A stretch of 64,000 bases of DNA from Oceanobacillus halotolerans. Its GTDB lineage: Bacteria; Bacillota; Bacilli; Bacillales; Amphibacillaceae. The stretch's first letter is position 1, and the number at the start of each line of letters is the position of its first letter. Below the pieces are notes generated by a model, which was given only the letters and a program-made list of their open reading frames with translations, made no database searches and had not been told where the DNA came from. Below are positions 35,258-45,524 of this stretch, piece by piece. Made by a program: the position numbers and the translations under genes. The stretch covers positions 1 to 64,000 of the forward strand of contig NZ_WIXL01000008.1 in assembly GCF_010993955.1 (NCBI RefSeq), given 5' to 3'.

Positions 35258-37291
35258 ATGAAGGCACGTGATTTATCCGTTCTTTTAGCTGTTATATTAA
35301 TTATTATCATGTTAGTCATCCCATTACCTGGGTGGCTCTTAAGTATTCTTATTTTATGTAATATATCGTTAGCACTAATTGTTATTCTTGTATCCATGAA
35401 TACTCAAGAAGCATTACAGTTTTCAATCTTTCCTTCTCTCTTATTGCTATTAACCTTATTTCGATTAGGACTAAATGTCTCGACTACGCGTTCTATTTTG
35501 TCGGAGGCTGATGCTGGTGGTGTTGTCGATACGTTTGGAACATTTGTAATTGGAGATAATCCTTTAGTAGGTTTTGTTGTATTTATTATTCTAGTCATTA
35601 TTCAATTCTTAGTAATTACCAAAGGTGCTGAGCGTGTATCAGAAGTAGCAGCACGTTTTACATTAGATGCAATGCCAGGGAAACAAATGAGTATCGATGC
35701 TGATTTAAATGCTGGCTTAATATCAGAACAACAGGCAAAAGAACGACGAGAAAAAGTCGAAAATGAAGCTGATTTTCATGGGGCAATGGATGGTGCTAGT
35801 AAGTTTGTTAAAGGAGATGCAATTGCTGGGATCGTTATCGTTTTAATAAATATTATTTTTGGTTTAATTATTGGCATGGTTCAAATGGACTTATCCTTTC
35901 AGGAAGCAATTAATACGTATATGCGTTTAACAGTAGGGGATGGTCTTGTTAGTCAGATCCCTGCCTTATTAATTGCTACTGCAACAGGAATTGTTGTCAC
36001 ACGCGTAAGTAGTAAGGGTAACCTAGGTAGTGATGTCACTGAGCAGTTGCTACAATACCCAAAATTATTATTTATTGCAGCAGGAACCATTTTCTTCTTA
36101 GGATTAACGCCAATAAACTTCTTTTTAACGACTATTTTAGCAGGTTTATTAGCACTTAGTGGTTACTTATTGTTGCAACAAGCCAATGAAAAAGATGTAC
36201 CAGATATAGAAGAAGATGATGAAACAGAGGCATCAGAAATGAAATCACCTGAAAATGTCATCAATTTAATAACAATGGATCCAATTGAATTTGAATTTGG
36301 TTATTCATTAATTCCGCTAGTAGATGCTAGTCAAGGTGGCGATCTGTTGGACCGTGTTGTCATGATTCGGAGACAATTGGCAGTAGAACTAGGATTGGTT
36401 GTTCCAGTTGTTCGGATACGTGATAATATTCAACTTAACCCAAATGAGTATCGATTAAAGGTGAAGGGAAATGAAGTTGCTTCTGGTGAACTATTATTAG
36501 ATCATTATCTTGCGATGACACCAGATATGGATGATGACGCCATTGAAGGAATAGATACCAAAGAGCCAGCTTTTGGATTACCAGCAAAATGGATTTCAGA
36601 AGAGCAAAAGGATGAAGCAGAATTATCTGGTTATACGGTTGTAGATCCGCCATCTGTGGTTTCCACACATATAACGGAAGCAATTAAGCAACATGCACAT
36701 TTTTTACTAGGACGTCAAGAAACGAAAGAACTGATCGATCATCTAAAAGAAAATTACCCTATACTCGTAGAAGAAGTGACACCAGAACCATTGTCAGTTG
36801 GAGATGTCCAGAAAGTACTTGCTAAACTATTAAGGGAAAATGTGTCTATACGAAATTTACCGATTATATTTGAAACATTAGCAGACTTCGCAAAAATGAC
36901 TAATGATACAGAGTTATTAGGAGAATATGTACGACAGTCGCTTGCTTCACAAATAACGAAACAGTATGCATCTGAGGATATGTCTATCAATGTTATAACC
37001 GTATCTGGAGCAGTTGAAAAAATGATTGCAGAAAATATACAACAAACAGAGCATGGAAATTATTTAGCGCTTGATCCAGAATCACAACAAACGATTATTA
37101 AAACAATCCATGAAGAGGTAGAAAAATTAACGTTACAAGAGGAGACTGCGATTGTTTTATGCTCTCCTGCAATACGAATGTATCTGAAGCAGCTTCTTGA
37201 TCGATTTTTACCACAGGTGGTTGTCTTATCTTATAATGAACTAGAACCAAGTGTTCATGTTCAAAGTGTCGGGGTGGTGAATGTAGCATGA
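35258..37291 (+). CDS. flhA: Flagellar export protein FlhA
   Basis: A 677-residue export-gate protein. About eight membrane helices in residues 1-310 include the conserved stretch PALLIATATGIVVTRVS and the FHIPEP region (EADFHGAMDGASKFVKGDAIAG), followed by a large cytoplasmic ring domain (about 330-677) that receives chaperone-substrate complexes. ATG 35258 follows AAGGAGAG. It overlaps flhF by four bases. Confidence 0.97.
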   Translation: MKARDLSVLLAVILIIIMLVIPLPGWLLSILILCNISLALIVILVSMNTQEALQFSIFPSLLLLLTLFRLGLNVSTTRSILSEADAGGVVDTFGTFVIGDNPLVGFVVFIILVIIQFLVITKGAERVSEVAARFTLDAMPGKQMSIDADLNAGLISEQQAKERREKVENEADFHGAMDGASKFVKGDAIAGIVIVLINIIFGLIIGMVQMDLSFQEAINTYMRLTVGDGLVSQIPALLIATATGIVVTRVSSKGNLGSDVTEQLLQYPKLLFIAAGTIFFLGLTPINFFLTTILAGLLALSGYLLLQQANEKDVPDIEEDDETEASEMKSPENVINLITMDPIEFEFGYSLIPLVDASQGGDLLDRVVMIRRQLAVELGLVVPVVRIRDNIQLNPNEYRLKVKGNEVASGELLLDHYLAMTPDMDDDAIEGIDTKEPAFGLPAKWISEEQKDEAELSGYTVVDPPSVVSTHITEAIKQHAHFLLGRQETKELIDHLKENYPILVEEVTPEPLSVGDVQKVLAKLLRENVSIRNLPIIFETLADFAKMTNDTELLGEYVRQSLASQITKQYASEDMSINVITVSGAVEKMIAENIQQTEHGNYLALDPESQQTIIKTIHEEVEKLTLQEETAIVLCSPAIRMYLKQLLDRFLPQVVVLSYNELEPSVHVQSVGVVNVA

Positions 37292-38409
37292 AAGTAAAAA
37301 AATTTATTGCACCAACAATGCCAGAAGCAATGAACCAAGTCCGAAAAGAACTTGGAAAAGAAGCCGTTATTTTAAATTCTAAGGAAGTATATAAAGGTGG
37401 ATTTTTAGGCTTCTTTAAGAAACGAAATATTGAAGTAATTGCAGCACTTGATCCACAACCAAAGGCACCAAAACAAATAAAGACGAAGCAAAAAAACATA
37501 GATGACAAGAAACCGTTAAAGCCGAAAGAGTCAACTGATCAAGATATATTAAATGAGTTAAAACAGTTAAAAAAACTGGTCAGTACCCAATCTATGCAGC
37601 TGGATAACACCTATAAACCAGTTTATCAAACAGCATTCCAATATTTGATTGATCAAGAAGTAGAAGAGGGTCTAGTAAAAGAAATTATTGATGAAGTGAT
37701 GAAGACGTTTGAAGAGAAGGAAATGGAACCAGAGCAATCTATGGTATTTTCAGAAACAAAAAAAGAAATGGAAAGAAAGTTAGAAACAGTAACATTCGAA
37801 GGAATTACGATGGAAAAAAAGGTAATTCATTTTGTTGGACCAACAGGGGTTGGAAAAACCACGACCATTGCCAAGATTGCCGCAATGCACATGTTATCAA
37901 AAAAGAAAAAAGTTGCGTTTATCACAGCAGATACGTATCGGATTGCAGCAATTGAACAATTGAAAACATATGCACGAATTTTAGACGTACCATTAGAGGT
38001 TGCATATGATTTAGATGGGTATAAAACAGCGATTGAATCATTTTCTGATTATGACTTGATTTTGGTAGATACTGCTGGTCGAAATTTCCGTGATAAGAAG
38101 TTTGTCCATGAGTTAAAAAGCAATATTGATTTTAATGATGATATTGAAACCTATCTAGTTCTATCCCTTACAGCAAAAGCAAAAGACATTCAAGAGATTT
38201 ACGAACAATTTCATCATATTCCAATTAAAGAGTTGATTTTCACCAAAATTGATGAAACAACACAATACGGGAGTATCTTCACTACAGCACTGAAAAACAA
38301 CATTGGGGTAGCATATATTACGAACGGTCAAGATGTACCCGATGATTTGATTGAACCTTCTCCTTCTTATATAAGTAATCTGATAATGGAGGCGTATCGT
38401 GATGCGTGA
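37288..38409 (+). CDS. flhF: Flagellar placement GTPase FlhF
   Basis: A 373-residue SRP-type GTPase. N-terminal B domain is basic and variable; the N and G domains include [38 protein letters not shown] and LVDTAGR. FlhF directs where the flagellar base is built, and FlhG stimulates its GTPase. It overlaps both flhA and flhG. Confidence 0.97.
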   Translation: MKVKKFIAPTMPEAMNQVRKELGKEAVILNSKEVYKGGFLGFFKKRNIEVIAALDPQPKAPKQIKTKQKNIDDKKPLKPKESTDQDILNELKQLKKLVSTQSMQLDNTYKPVYQTAFQYLIDQEVEEGLVKEIIDEVMKTFEEKEMEPEQSMVFSETKKEMERKLETVTFEGITMEKKVIHFVGPTGVGKTTTIAKIAAMHMLSKKKKVAFITADTYRIAAIEQLKTYARILDVPLEVAYDLDGYKTAIESFSDYDLILVDTAGRNFRDKKFVHELKSNIDFNDDIETYLVLSLTAKAKDIQEIYEQFHHIPIKELIFTKIDETTQYGSIFTTALKNNIGVAYITNGQDVPDDLIEPSPSYISNLIMEAYRDA

Positions 38410-39262
38410 TCAGGCGGCGAATTTACGCTATAAACTTCAAAGGATGAATAGCATGAAGAAAGGGAAAACCATTTCGGTTGTGAGTGGTAAAGGTGGGGTT
38501 GGAAAATCAAATGTAGCATTAAATTTCGCATTGGAATTGATACAATATAAGAAAAAGGTACTTATCTTTGATTTGGATGTAGGTATGGGAAACATTGACA
38601 TTTTACTAGGGTTACAGGCAGAGCAAACAATTGTTGATATGTTTACCAAACAACTATCAATCTATGATATTATTGAATCAGGGCCTAAAGGCTTATCCTA
38701 TATTGCAGCAGGAACTGGTTTAACCAATTTTTTTGCGTTAGATCAAACGAAAATTGACTATTTTTTTCAACAGTATGATCAACTAATCGAGGTATATGAT
38801 TATATTATTTTTGATATGGGTGCAGGGATTACCCAGGATAGCTTGCTATTTATTATGGCATCTGATGAGTGTTTTGTTGTCACAACACCAGAACCAACAT
38901 CAATTACAGATGCTTATAGTATGGTAAAACATATCTTGAATAACAAAAAGAATATGCCGATATATATCATAATGAATCGAACTCCAAGTCTTAAAGATGG
39001 TAAAAAAGCACTAGAAAGATTTCAGCGTGTTGTGTCACAGTTTCTAGGTGTTACGATTCATATGATGGGGGTTTTGCCTGATGACAAAGTCGTTACAAAT
39101 GCGGTTATGAGACAAATCCCCTTTACACTATTAAATGATCATGCAATGGTTTCCAAAGCAATAAGACAAGTTACTAGAAATTACATTACTGATACAAGTG
39201 ATGCTAACAAACAGGATCCCTTTACATTTGTACAGAAATTAAAACATTTTATAAAGAGGTAA
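38402..39262 (+). CDS. flhG: MinD-like ATPase FlhG (YlxH)
   Basis: About 286 residues. N-terminal activator helix (RDQAANLRYKLQRM) that stimulates FlhF, then a deviant Walker A in VVSGKGGVGKSNVALNFALE and LIFDLDVGMGNIDILLGL; a C-terminal amphipathic end. With FlhF it sets flagellar number and pattern. ATG 38402 lies nine bases after GGAGG, overlapping the end of flhF. Confidence 0.95.
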   Translation: MRDQAANLRYKLQRMNSMKKGKTISVVSGKGGVGKSNVALNFALELIQYKKKVLIFDLDVGMGNIDILLGLQAEQTIVDMFTKQLSIYDIIESGPKGLSYIAAGTGLTNFFALDQTKIDYFFQQYDQLIEVYDYIIFDMGAGITQDSLLFIMASDECFVVTTPEPTSITDAYSMVKHILNNKKNMPIYIIMNRTPSLKDGKKALERFQRVVSQFLGVTIHMMGVLPDDKVVTNAVMRQIPFTLLNDHAMVSKAIRQVTRNYITDTSDANKQDPFTFVQKLKHFIKR

Positions 39263-39267
39263 TTTCG

Positions 39268-40338
39268 ATGAATCCCATACGTGTAATTATAATTGATGAC
39301 TCTGCTTTTATGAGAAAAATGCTCCAAGATATGTTGGCAAGTGATGATCGTATTGAAGTTATCGCTACTGCTAGAAATGGAGCCGATGGTGTTCAAAAAG
39401 TCGAACAATTGAAACCTGATGTCATTACGTTAGATGTCGAAATGCCAGTAATGGATGGAATAACAGCGCTAGAACATATTATGAAGTTAATACCTACACC
39501 AACAATCATGTTGTCAAGTGTGACAGGTGAAGGAGCGTCCAAAACAGTACAGGCAATTACAAGAGGTGCAATTGATTTTATTCAAAAACCATCAGGCTCC
39601 ATCTCATTGGACATTATGAAATTAAAAGACGATATTATTGAAAAGGTTGTTACAGCCTCTCAAACTAAACCACATAAAGGGATGCATTCTGAAGCTACTA
39701 ATTTAAAAGCAACGACAAAAGTGATCTATCAATCTATTAATAATAATGAAAAGAAAATCGTTGCAATCGGAACTTCTACCGGAGGACCAGGAGCGTTACA
39801 GCGCGTGATAACAGATCTACCTAATGATTTTACAACCCCTATTGTCATTGTACAACATATGCCACAGGGCTTTACAAAATCGTTAGCAGATCGATTAAAT
39901 ACATTAACAGATATACATGTAAAAGAAGCAAATCACGGGGAAATTGTACGAGAGAAAACAGCTTATATAGCACCAGGAGATTACCATATGAAAGTGAGAC
40001 AGACAGGTACATCTTTAGCAATTGAGCTTACAAAAGATCCTTTGCGACATGGACACAGACCGTCTGTAGATACACTATTTGAATCATTGGCAGATATAAG
40101 GAACATTACGAAAATAGCGGTTATTTTAACTGGTATGGGATCGGATGGTGCGATTGGCATTAAGGCATTAAAGGAAAAGGATGATCAAGTGATTGTCATT
40201 ACCGAATCAGCAGACTCAGCGATTGTCTATGGAATGCCAAAAGCAGCTGTCAAAACTAATTATGTAAACGAAATGGTTCATTTACATCAAATAGGAGATT
40301 ACATAACAAGGATTGGTAATAAATCAGGGGGGATGTAA
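39268..40338 (+). CDS. cheB: Chemotaxis methylesterase CheB
   Basis: A 356-residue response regulator with receptor methylesterase and deamidase activity. The receiver has the phosphoacceptor Asp56 (ITLDVEMP). The esterase triad is Ser170 (GTSTGGP), His197 (VQHMPQGF) and Asp293 (GMGSDGA). It starts six bases after flhG and precedes cheA. No cheR occurs in the window. Confidence 0.98.
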   Translation: MNPIRVIIIDDSAFMRKMLQDMLASDDRIEVIATARNGADGVQKVEQLKPDVITLDVEMPVMDGITALEHIMKLIPTPTIMLSSVTGEGASKTVQAITRGAIDFIQKPSGSISLDIMKLKDDIIEKVVTASQTKPHKGMHSEATNLKATTKVIYQSINNNEKKIVAIGTSTGGPGALQRVITDLPNDFTTPIVIVQHMPQGFTKSLADRLNTLTDIHVKEANHGEIVREKTAYIAPGDYHMKVRQTGTSLAIELTKDPLRHGHRPSVDTLFESLADIRNITKIAVILTGMGSDGAIGIKALKEKDDQVIVITESADSAIVYGMPKAAVKTNYVNEMVHLHQIGDYITRIGNKSGGM

Positions 40339-40340
40339 GA

Positions 40341-42371
40341 ATGGATACATCACAATACTTAGATGTGTTTATTGATGAGAGTACAGAACATGTAGAGGAT
40401 CTGTATAATTATTTACTAGAATTGGAGAAAAACCCAACCGAGACGAACCTAATCGAAGAGATTTTTCGTGCTGCACATACACTAAAAGGAATGTCTGCAA
40501 CAATGGGATTCCAAGATGTTGCAAATTTAACACATAAACTAGAGAATGTTTTTGATGGGATCCGTTATGAACGGATAAAAATTGACGCTACCATCATGGA
40601 TGTTATCTTTCAGGCAGTGGATAACCTTAATGCCATGATAGAAGATATTGCTGCCGGTGGAGATGGAAAAGGTGATGTAAGTACAATCGTTGCTAATCTA
40701 GAAAAAATTGAAAACGGTGAAGTTGTAACGAAGGAAAATGATGCTGCAGCGACGGTAGAGGGTACTGTAGAAACTGATACTACTACTTCAAACTTGGATG
40801 AATTTGAATTATCGATTCTAGAGGAGTCCCGCGACCGTGGCTTTCATAATTATGAGGTTACAGTCCAGTTACGAGAGGATTGTCTTTTAAAAGGTGCACG
40901 GGTTTTTATGGTTTTTGAAGTACTTGAAAAGTTAGGGGAAGTTATTAAATCAACCCCACCTGTAACCGATCTAGAAGAGGAAAATTTTGATTATTCATTT
41001 ACTGTACTTTTCGTATCACAATCAAGTAAAGAAGAAATTCAAAAAAGTATCGAAAAAGTGTCCGAAATCGAACATGTTACGATAAATCTTTTTTCAGTTG
41101 AAGCATACAAACAGCAACTTATCGATCAAGAAGAACAGTCATCAGTGCTAACTTTTGAGGAGAAAAAAGAAAAAACAGAGGATAAATCTGATAAGGCACC
41201 GAAAGCAAAATCCAAAAAACCGACAAGTAAAACAATTCGTGTCAATATTGAACGATTGGATATTTTGATGAATTTATTCGAAGAACTGGTCATTGATCGT
41301 GGACGTTTAGAACAAATTGCATCGGAGTTAAATAATAATGATTTACAAGAAACAGTAGAACGAATGACACGGGTTTCGGGTGATTTACAAAATATAATTC
41401 TCACCATGCGAATGGTTCCAATTGACCAAGTATTCAACCGTTTCCCACGAATGATTCGTCAATTAGCACGGGATTTACAAAAAGAAGTTGATATCGAGAT
41501 TATTGGTGCTGAAACAGAGCTAGATCGGACTGTAATCGATGAAATTGGAGATCCATTAGTCCATTTGATCCGTAATGCAATCGATCACGGCATTGAAACG
41601 CCTGATGTACGAAAGCAAAAAGGAAAACCAACACAAGGAACTATTAAACTACAAGCATACCATAGTGGTAACCATGTCTTTATTGAAATATCAGATGATG
41701 GTGCCGGGATCAATAAAGAGAAAGTATTAAAAAAGGCATTGGAAAATGGGGTTATTACGGAAAGTACAGCTAATAATCTAACCAATCAACAAATCTATGA
41801 ATTAATTATGGAAAGTGGTTTTTCTACTGCAGATTCAGTTTCTGATATATCAGGTCGTGGTGTAGGGTTAGATGTTGTAAAAAATACAATTGAATCACTA
41901 GGTGGCAACATCACAATAAATGCTGAAGAAAATCAAGGGTCAATCTTTTCTGTACAACTACCGTTAACATTATCCATTATGTCTGTTTTATTAGTAGAAC
42001 TTAGTGATGAAACGTATGCGATCCCATTGTCTTCTATCATCGAAACGGCAATTATCCAAAAAAGTCAAATCATGCATGCACATAATAAGAAAGTCATTGA
42101 TTTTAGAGGAAATATCGTACCACTAACATTCTTAAATGAAGTGTTTGAAACCGAACAAACAATAGCCGATCAAGATTATATTTCAGTTGTTATTGTTCGG
42201 AAGGGTGATAAAATGACTGCACTTGTTGTAGATTCTTTTATTGGTCAACAGGAAGTAGTATTAAAATCATTAGGTAATTATTTATCCAATACCTTTGCTA
42301 TATCAGGAGCAACGATATTAGGTGACGGTCAAGTTGCCTTAATTATCGATAGCAATGTACTTGTAAAATAA
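40341..42371 (+). CDS. cheA: Chemotaxis histidine kinase CheA
   Basis: A 676-residue kinase. The P1 phosphotransfer site is His46 (AAHTLKGMSATMGF); P2 is near 155-255; P3 dimerisation near 290-350; P4 ATPase has LIRNAIDHGIE, ISDDGAGIN and SDISGRGVGLDVV; P5 is the CheW-like end. It phosphorylates CheY and CheB. RBS GGGGGGATG overlaps the cheB stop. Confidence 0.98.
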   Translation: MDTSQYLDVFIDESTEHVEDLYNYLLELEKNPTETNLIEEIFRAAHTLKGMSATMGFQDVANLTHKLENVFDGIRYERIKIDATIMDVIFQAVDNLNAMIEDIAAGGDGKGDVSTIVANLEKIENGEVVTKENDAAATVEGTVETDTTTSNLDEFELSILEESRDRGFHNYEVTVQLREDCLLKGARVFMVFEVLEKLGEVIKSTPPVTDLEEENFDYSFTVLFVSQSSKEEIQKSIEKVSEIEHVTINLFSVEAYKQQLIDQEEQSSVLTFEEKKEKTEDKSDKAPKAKSKKPTSKTIRVNIERLDILMNLFEELVIDRGRLEQIASELNNNDLQETVERMTRVSGDLQNIILTMRMVPIDQVFNRFPRMIRQLARDLQKEVDIEIIGAETELDRTVIDEIGDPLVHLIRNAIDHGIETPDVRKQKGKPTQGTIKLQAYHSGNHVFIEISDDGAGINKEKVLKKALENGVITESTANNLTNQQIYELIMESGFSTADSVSDISGRGVGLDVVKNTIESLGGNITINAEENQGSIFSVQLPLTLSIMSVLLVELSDETYAIPLSSIIETAIIQKSQIMHAHNKKVIDFRGNIVPLTFLNEVFETEQTIADQDYISVVIVRKGDKMTALVVDSFIGQQEVVLKSLGNYLSNTFAISGATILGDGQVALIIDSNVLVK

Positions 42372-42389
42372 ATTTTGGGGGGATTTAAC

Positions 42390-42860
42390 ATGGAAAATGA
42401 AATGACAAATGATAAAAAGGTTATTGTATTTCAATTGAAGGATGAGGAATATGCTGTATCCGTTCAACAAGTAGGCTCCATTGAACGCATGCAGCCGATT
42501 ACACGTGTGCCTCAAACGGCAGATTTCGTAAAAGGTGTAATCAATTTACGTGGTGTTGTTACACCAATTATTGATTTAAGAGCTCGCTTTGGAATAGAAG
42601 CAAGTGAAATGAGCGAATCAACACGTATCATTATTGTCTACTTGGATGATATGGAAGTCGGATTGATTGTGGATGCTGCTAATGATGTAATTGATATCCC
42701 AGAAGATGCTATTGAACCTGCTCCAGAAGTGGTAGGTACTGTTGATGCAGACTATATAGATGGAGTAGCAAAATTAGATAATCGACTTCTAATATTATTA
42801 AATTTGCCAAAAGTGCTATCGAAAGAAGAAATAAATGAACTGAAAACAGTAGAAGGGTAA
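42390..42860 (+). CDS. cheW: Chemotaxis adaptor CheW
   Basis: About 156 residues of the CheW beta-barrel fold, which bridges receptors and CheA: FQLKDEEYAVSVQQVGSIER, ITRVPQTADFVKGVINLRG and VTPIIDLRARFG. ATG 42390 follows TTGGGGGGA. It lies between cheA and cheC. Confidence 0.98.
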   Translation: MENEMTNDKKVIVFQLKDEEYAVSVQQVGSIERMQPITRVPQTADFVKGVINLRGVVTPIIDLRARFGIEASEMSESTRIIIVYLDDMEVGLIVDAANDVIDIPEDAIEPAPEVVGTVDADYIDGVAKLDNRLLILLNLPKVLSKEEINELKTVEG

Positions 42861-42865
42861 GTCCA

Positions 42866-43498
42866 ATGGATTTCAAACAACTTTCTAATGAACAATTAGA
42901 TGTCTTAAGGGAAATAGGTAATATCGGAGCAGGAAATGCAGCTACATCCATGTCAGCAATTATCAATCGAAAAATAGAGATGGAGATGCCATCTGTTAAT
43001 ATTGTGGCTTTTGATGATCTAATGGACTTAATTGGAGGACCTGATCAACCAATAGTTGCCATTTTTATTCGTATCCAAGGAGAAGCACCAGGTACTGTTT
43101 ACTTTTTATTATCTATTAAGGAAGCGGAATATTTAGTAAGAGAGATTACAAATGATCCTAGCTTCACGCTATTAGACGATCAAGAACCAAGTAAAATAGC
43201 AATCTCCGCATTACATGAGATAGGTAATATATTAGCAGGTTCTTATTTATCAGCACTATCTGATTTTACAAATATAATGATGCAACCATCGATCCCACAC
43301 TTGAGTATTGATATGGCAGGAGCTGTTTTAACTGTAGGGTTATTGGAGCTGTCGCAAGTTACAGATTATGCCATTGTCATTGATACAACCATTAATGATA
43401 AGGATACAAGTGGTATACACGGGCACTTTTTCCTGTTACCAGATCCTGAATCTTTTGATAAAATATTTTCTGCATTAGGAATACAACATGATGGATAA
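42866..43498 (+). CDS. cheC: CheY-P phosphatase CheC
   Basis: A 210-residue CheC with both active-site helices: LREIGNIGAGNAATSMS (about 15-31) and LHEIGNILAGSYLSALS (about 116-132). It removes phosphate from CheY-P and works with CheD in the Bacillus adaptation system. It overlaps the start of cheD by eleven bases. Confidence 0.97.
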   Translation: MDFKQLSNEQLDVLREIGNIGAGNAATSMSAIINRKIEMEMPSVNIVAFDDLMDLIGGPDQPIVAIFIRIQGEAPGTVYFLLSIKEAEYLVREITNDPSFTLLDDQEPSKIAISALHEIGNILAGSYLSALSDFTNIMMQPSIPHLSIDMAGAVLTVGLLELSQVTDYAIVIDTTINDKDTSGIHGHFFLLPDPESFDKIFSALGIQHDG

Positions 43499-43988
43499 TA
43501 TGAAATCAATCGTTAAAGTAGGTATTGCAGATTTAAATATTGTTACAGCCCCAGATATTATTCGTACTTCTGGTTTAGGTTCCTGTGTGGGTATTGTAAT
43601 CTATGATTTATCCAAAAAAATTGCTGGATTAGCTCATATTATGTTACCTGATTCAACATTAGCTAAAAGAAACTCAATTAATACGTTCAAATATGCTGAT
43701 ACAGCGATTGATAGCTTAATAGAAAAACTTCTCCAAAAAGGTGCAAAAAAATATGCTCTAAAAGCGAAACTGGCTGGTGGAGCAGAAATGTTTCAATTCG
43801 CATCTCCTTCTGAAATGATGCGAATTGGACCAAGAAATGTTGATGCAACAAAAGTGAAGTTAAAGGAATATAATATTCCAATTGTCGCAATGGATGTTGG
43901 AGGAAACAGTGGAAGAACCATTGAATTTAATCCAGCTACAGGTGAACTAGCCATACGAACTGTTAACAAAGAACTGAAAACAATTTAA
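43488..43988 (+). CDS. cheD: Receptor deamidase CheD
   Basis: A 166-residue CheD. The catalytic Cys33 (GLGSCVGIVIYD) and His50 (GLAHIMLPDS) are present. It deamidates receptors and binds and stimulates CheC. ATG 43488 follows AGGAAT in the end of cheC; ATG 43491 is an alternative. Confidence 0.97.
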   Translation: MMDNMKSIVKVGIADLNIVTAPDIIRTSGLGSCVGIVIYDLSKKIAGLAHIMLPDSTLAKRNSINTFKYADTAIDSLIEKLLQKGAKKYALKAKLAGGAEMFQFASPSEMMRIGPRNVDATKVKLKEYNIPIVAMDVGGNSGRTIEFNPATGELAIRTVNKELKTI

Positions 43989-44012
43989 TGTAAAAGTAGG
44001 GGGAGCACTCCA

Positions 44013-44786
44013 ATGCAACCAACAACATCTCCTCTAGAGCAAACTTTATGGGAAAAGTGGATACAATATCAAGATATGGAAGCAGCCAATGGCTTGATTG
44101 AACATTACATGTATCTTGTTCATTTTCATGTAGAAAGAATAGGAATACATTTACCTCGTAATGTTAATAAAGACGACCTTCATAGCTTTGGACTATTAGG
44201 TTTATATGATGCCTTGAAAAAGTTTGATATTAGTCGCGACTTAAAATTTGATACGTATGCGTCTTTTCGTATTCGCGGAGCAATTATGGATGGTTTGCGA
44301 AAAGAAGACTGGTTACCACGTTCTACTCGAGATAAGACGAAAAGGGTTGAACAAGCTATTGAGCAATTGGAAAAAAGTAATCATCGTTCACCAACAGCGA
44401 AAGAGATTGGAGAATACCTTGACCTTCAAGTAAATGAAGTAGAGTCCATTTTAAAAGATTCGCTTTTTGCTAACATTTTATCGATTGAAGAAAAACCCAA
44501 AGATAATTATGATGATTTTAAAGAGGGTGTCGGCTATATGGTCGCAGATGAAACCAATCAGACACCTGAAGAACGTGTGCAACAAGTAGAACTTGAAACA
44601 GAACTAGTTGAAGGGATAAAATCTCTGAATGAAAATGAGCAAATGGTTATTAGTCTGTTTTATAATGAAGAATTAACATTGACCGAAATTGGACAAGTTT
44701 TGAATTTAACTACTTCAAGAATTTCACAAATACACAAAAAGGCAATCGTAAAACTAAGGGAGACCCTGAATAAACTTTCACCATGA
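44013..44786 (+). CDS. sigD: Flagellar sigma factor SigD (sigma-28, FliA type)
   Basis: A 257-residue sigma factor. Region 2 has DLHSFGLLGLYDALKKFD and FDTYASFRIRGAIMDGLR; region 3 has RSPTAKEIGEYL; region 4 has NEELTLTEIGQVLNLTTSRISQI. It transcribes late flagellar, motility and autolysin genes. ATG 44013 follows AGGGGGAGC. It is the last clear fla/che gene before the repeat block, and no terminator follows it that I can see. Confidence 0.98.
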   Translation: MQPTTSPLEQTLWEKWIQYQDMEAANGLIEHYMYLVHFHVERIGIHLPRNVNKDDLHSFGLLGLYDALKKFDISRDLKFDTYASFRIRGAIMDGLRKEDWLPRSTRDKTKRVEQAIEQLEKSNHRSPTAKEIGEYLDLQVNEVESILKDSLFANILSIEEKPKDNYDDFKEGVGYMVADETNQTPEERVQQVELETELVEGIKSLNENEQMVISLFYNEELTLTEIGQVLNLTTSRISQIHKKAIVKLRETLNKLSP

Positions 44787-45163
44787 TATTTCTCCCATTT
44801 AAATTTCTTTCATGTCTTTTCGTTTAAGGCTGTTTTATAAAAGATTGTTGCTTTTTCAAACATTAAACTTAATGCATAGTTGATGTATTATGCGCAGTAG
44901 TTTAGCTTATGAATACCGCTACGGAAAAACACTTCGCTTTCCGCGGGGGAGTGGTAAGCCTCCTCGGGCTATCGCCCTGTGGGGTCTCACCGATCTCCTA
45001 CTTCCCGCAGGAGTCTCCGTGTTTTTCCTACGCTAGCTCGTGTTCTATTTCTTATTAATATCATCATTAATGCTAATACAATAGTTGATTGGAGCGTAGG
45101 ACAGTCGACTCCTGCAAGAAAAGCACGTGTCCGAAGACCCCGGAGGAAGCGGTCTTCTTCCGA

Positions 45164-45285
45164 TGTCTAGCTACAGCGCCTACCCCCTCGAGGTCTTAAG
45201 TCAATCCTCTTTGTGGCAAAAAACGCCACACCGAGGCTCGGCTTAAGCTTGTCGGGGGTGACCAAGGCACTTACGCTTTTCTATA
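45164..45285. repeat. 122-bp insert, uninterrupted copy
   Basis: It begins TGTCTAGCTACAGCGCC, contains CTCGAGGTCTTAAGTC and GTGGCAAAAAACGCCAC, and ends CTTTTCTATA. It is the empty-site reference for 58064-58261, which is the same 122 bases plus a 76-bp insertion. Confidence 0.85.
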
Positions 45286-45310
45286 GAGGAGGCTAAGGTC
45301 ATGCCTGCGG

Positions 45311-45369
45311 TAAAGAAGACACTGTGAAAACGTAAAGTTTGAACAGATGTCGCACTTATGCCCGTGGTG
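45311..45369. repeat. Short insert, 59-bp copy
   Basis: TAAAGAAGACACTG to CCCGTGGTG, lying between GCGG and AAAGCG of the outer repeat, as at 13506-13563. Confidence 0.8.
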
Positions 45370-45524
45370 AAAGCGACTGTCCGAAGCGGAAATCAATGGC
45401 ACCATTTATTGCGCATTATATAGATTATGCGTTGTAGAAAACAACAGAGAATGCGAAAAAGAGCCTTGTTTAATTACTATTTTTAGGTAAGGAAGTGGGT
45501 CTATTGAGTTGGAGGTCAATAGAA

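Larger units (their letters stand above)
44827..45474. repeat. Composite outer intergenic repeat after sigD
   Basis: The left end is AGGCTGTTTTATAAAAG...GTTGC, the right end GAATGCGAAAAAGAGCC; the ends share GGCT-x-TTTT as an inverted motif. Bases 44927-45030 are a palindromic core, reverse complement of 13413-13600. A second core around 45090-45310 carries a 122-bp insert (45164-45285) and a 59-bp insert (45311-45369). No gene is credible in 44787-45524. Confidence 0.85.

Noticed and set aside
44979-45170. Open frame of 63 codons in the sigD-swrB gap
   Set aside because: It reads through palindromic repeat DNA, has low-complexity Arg/Ser content and no RBS.
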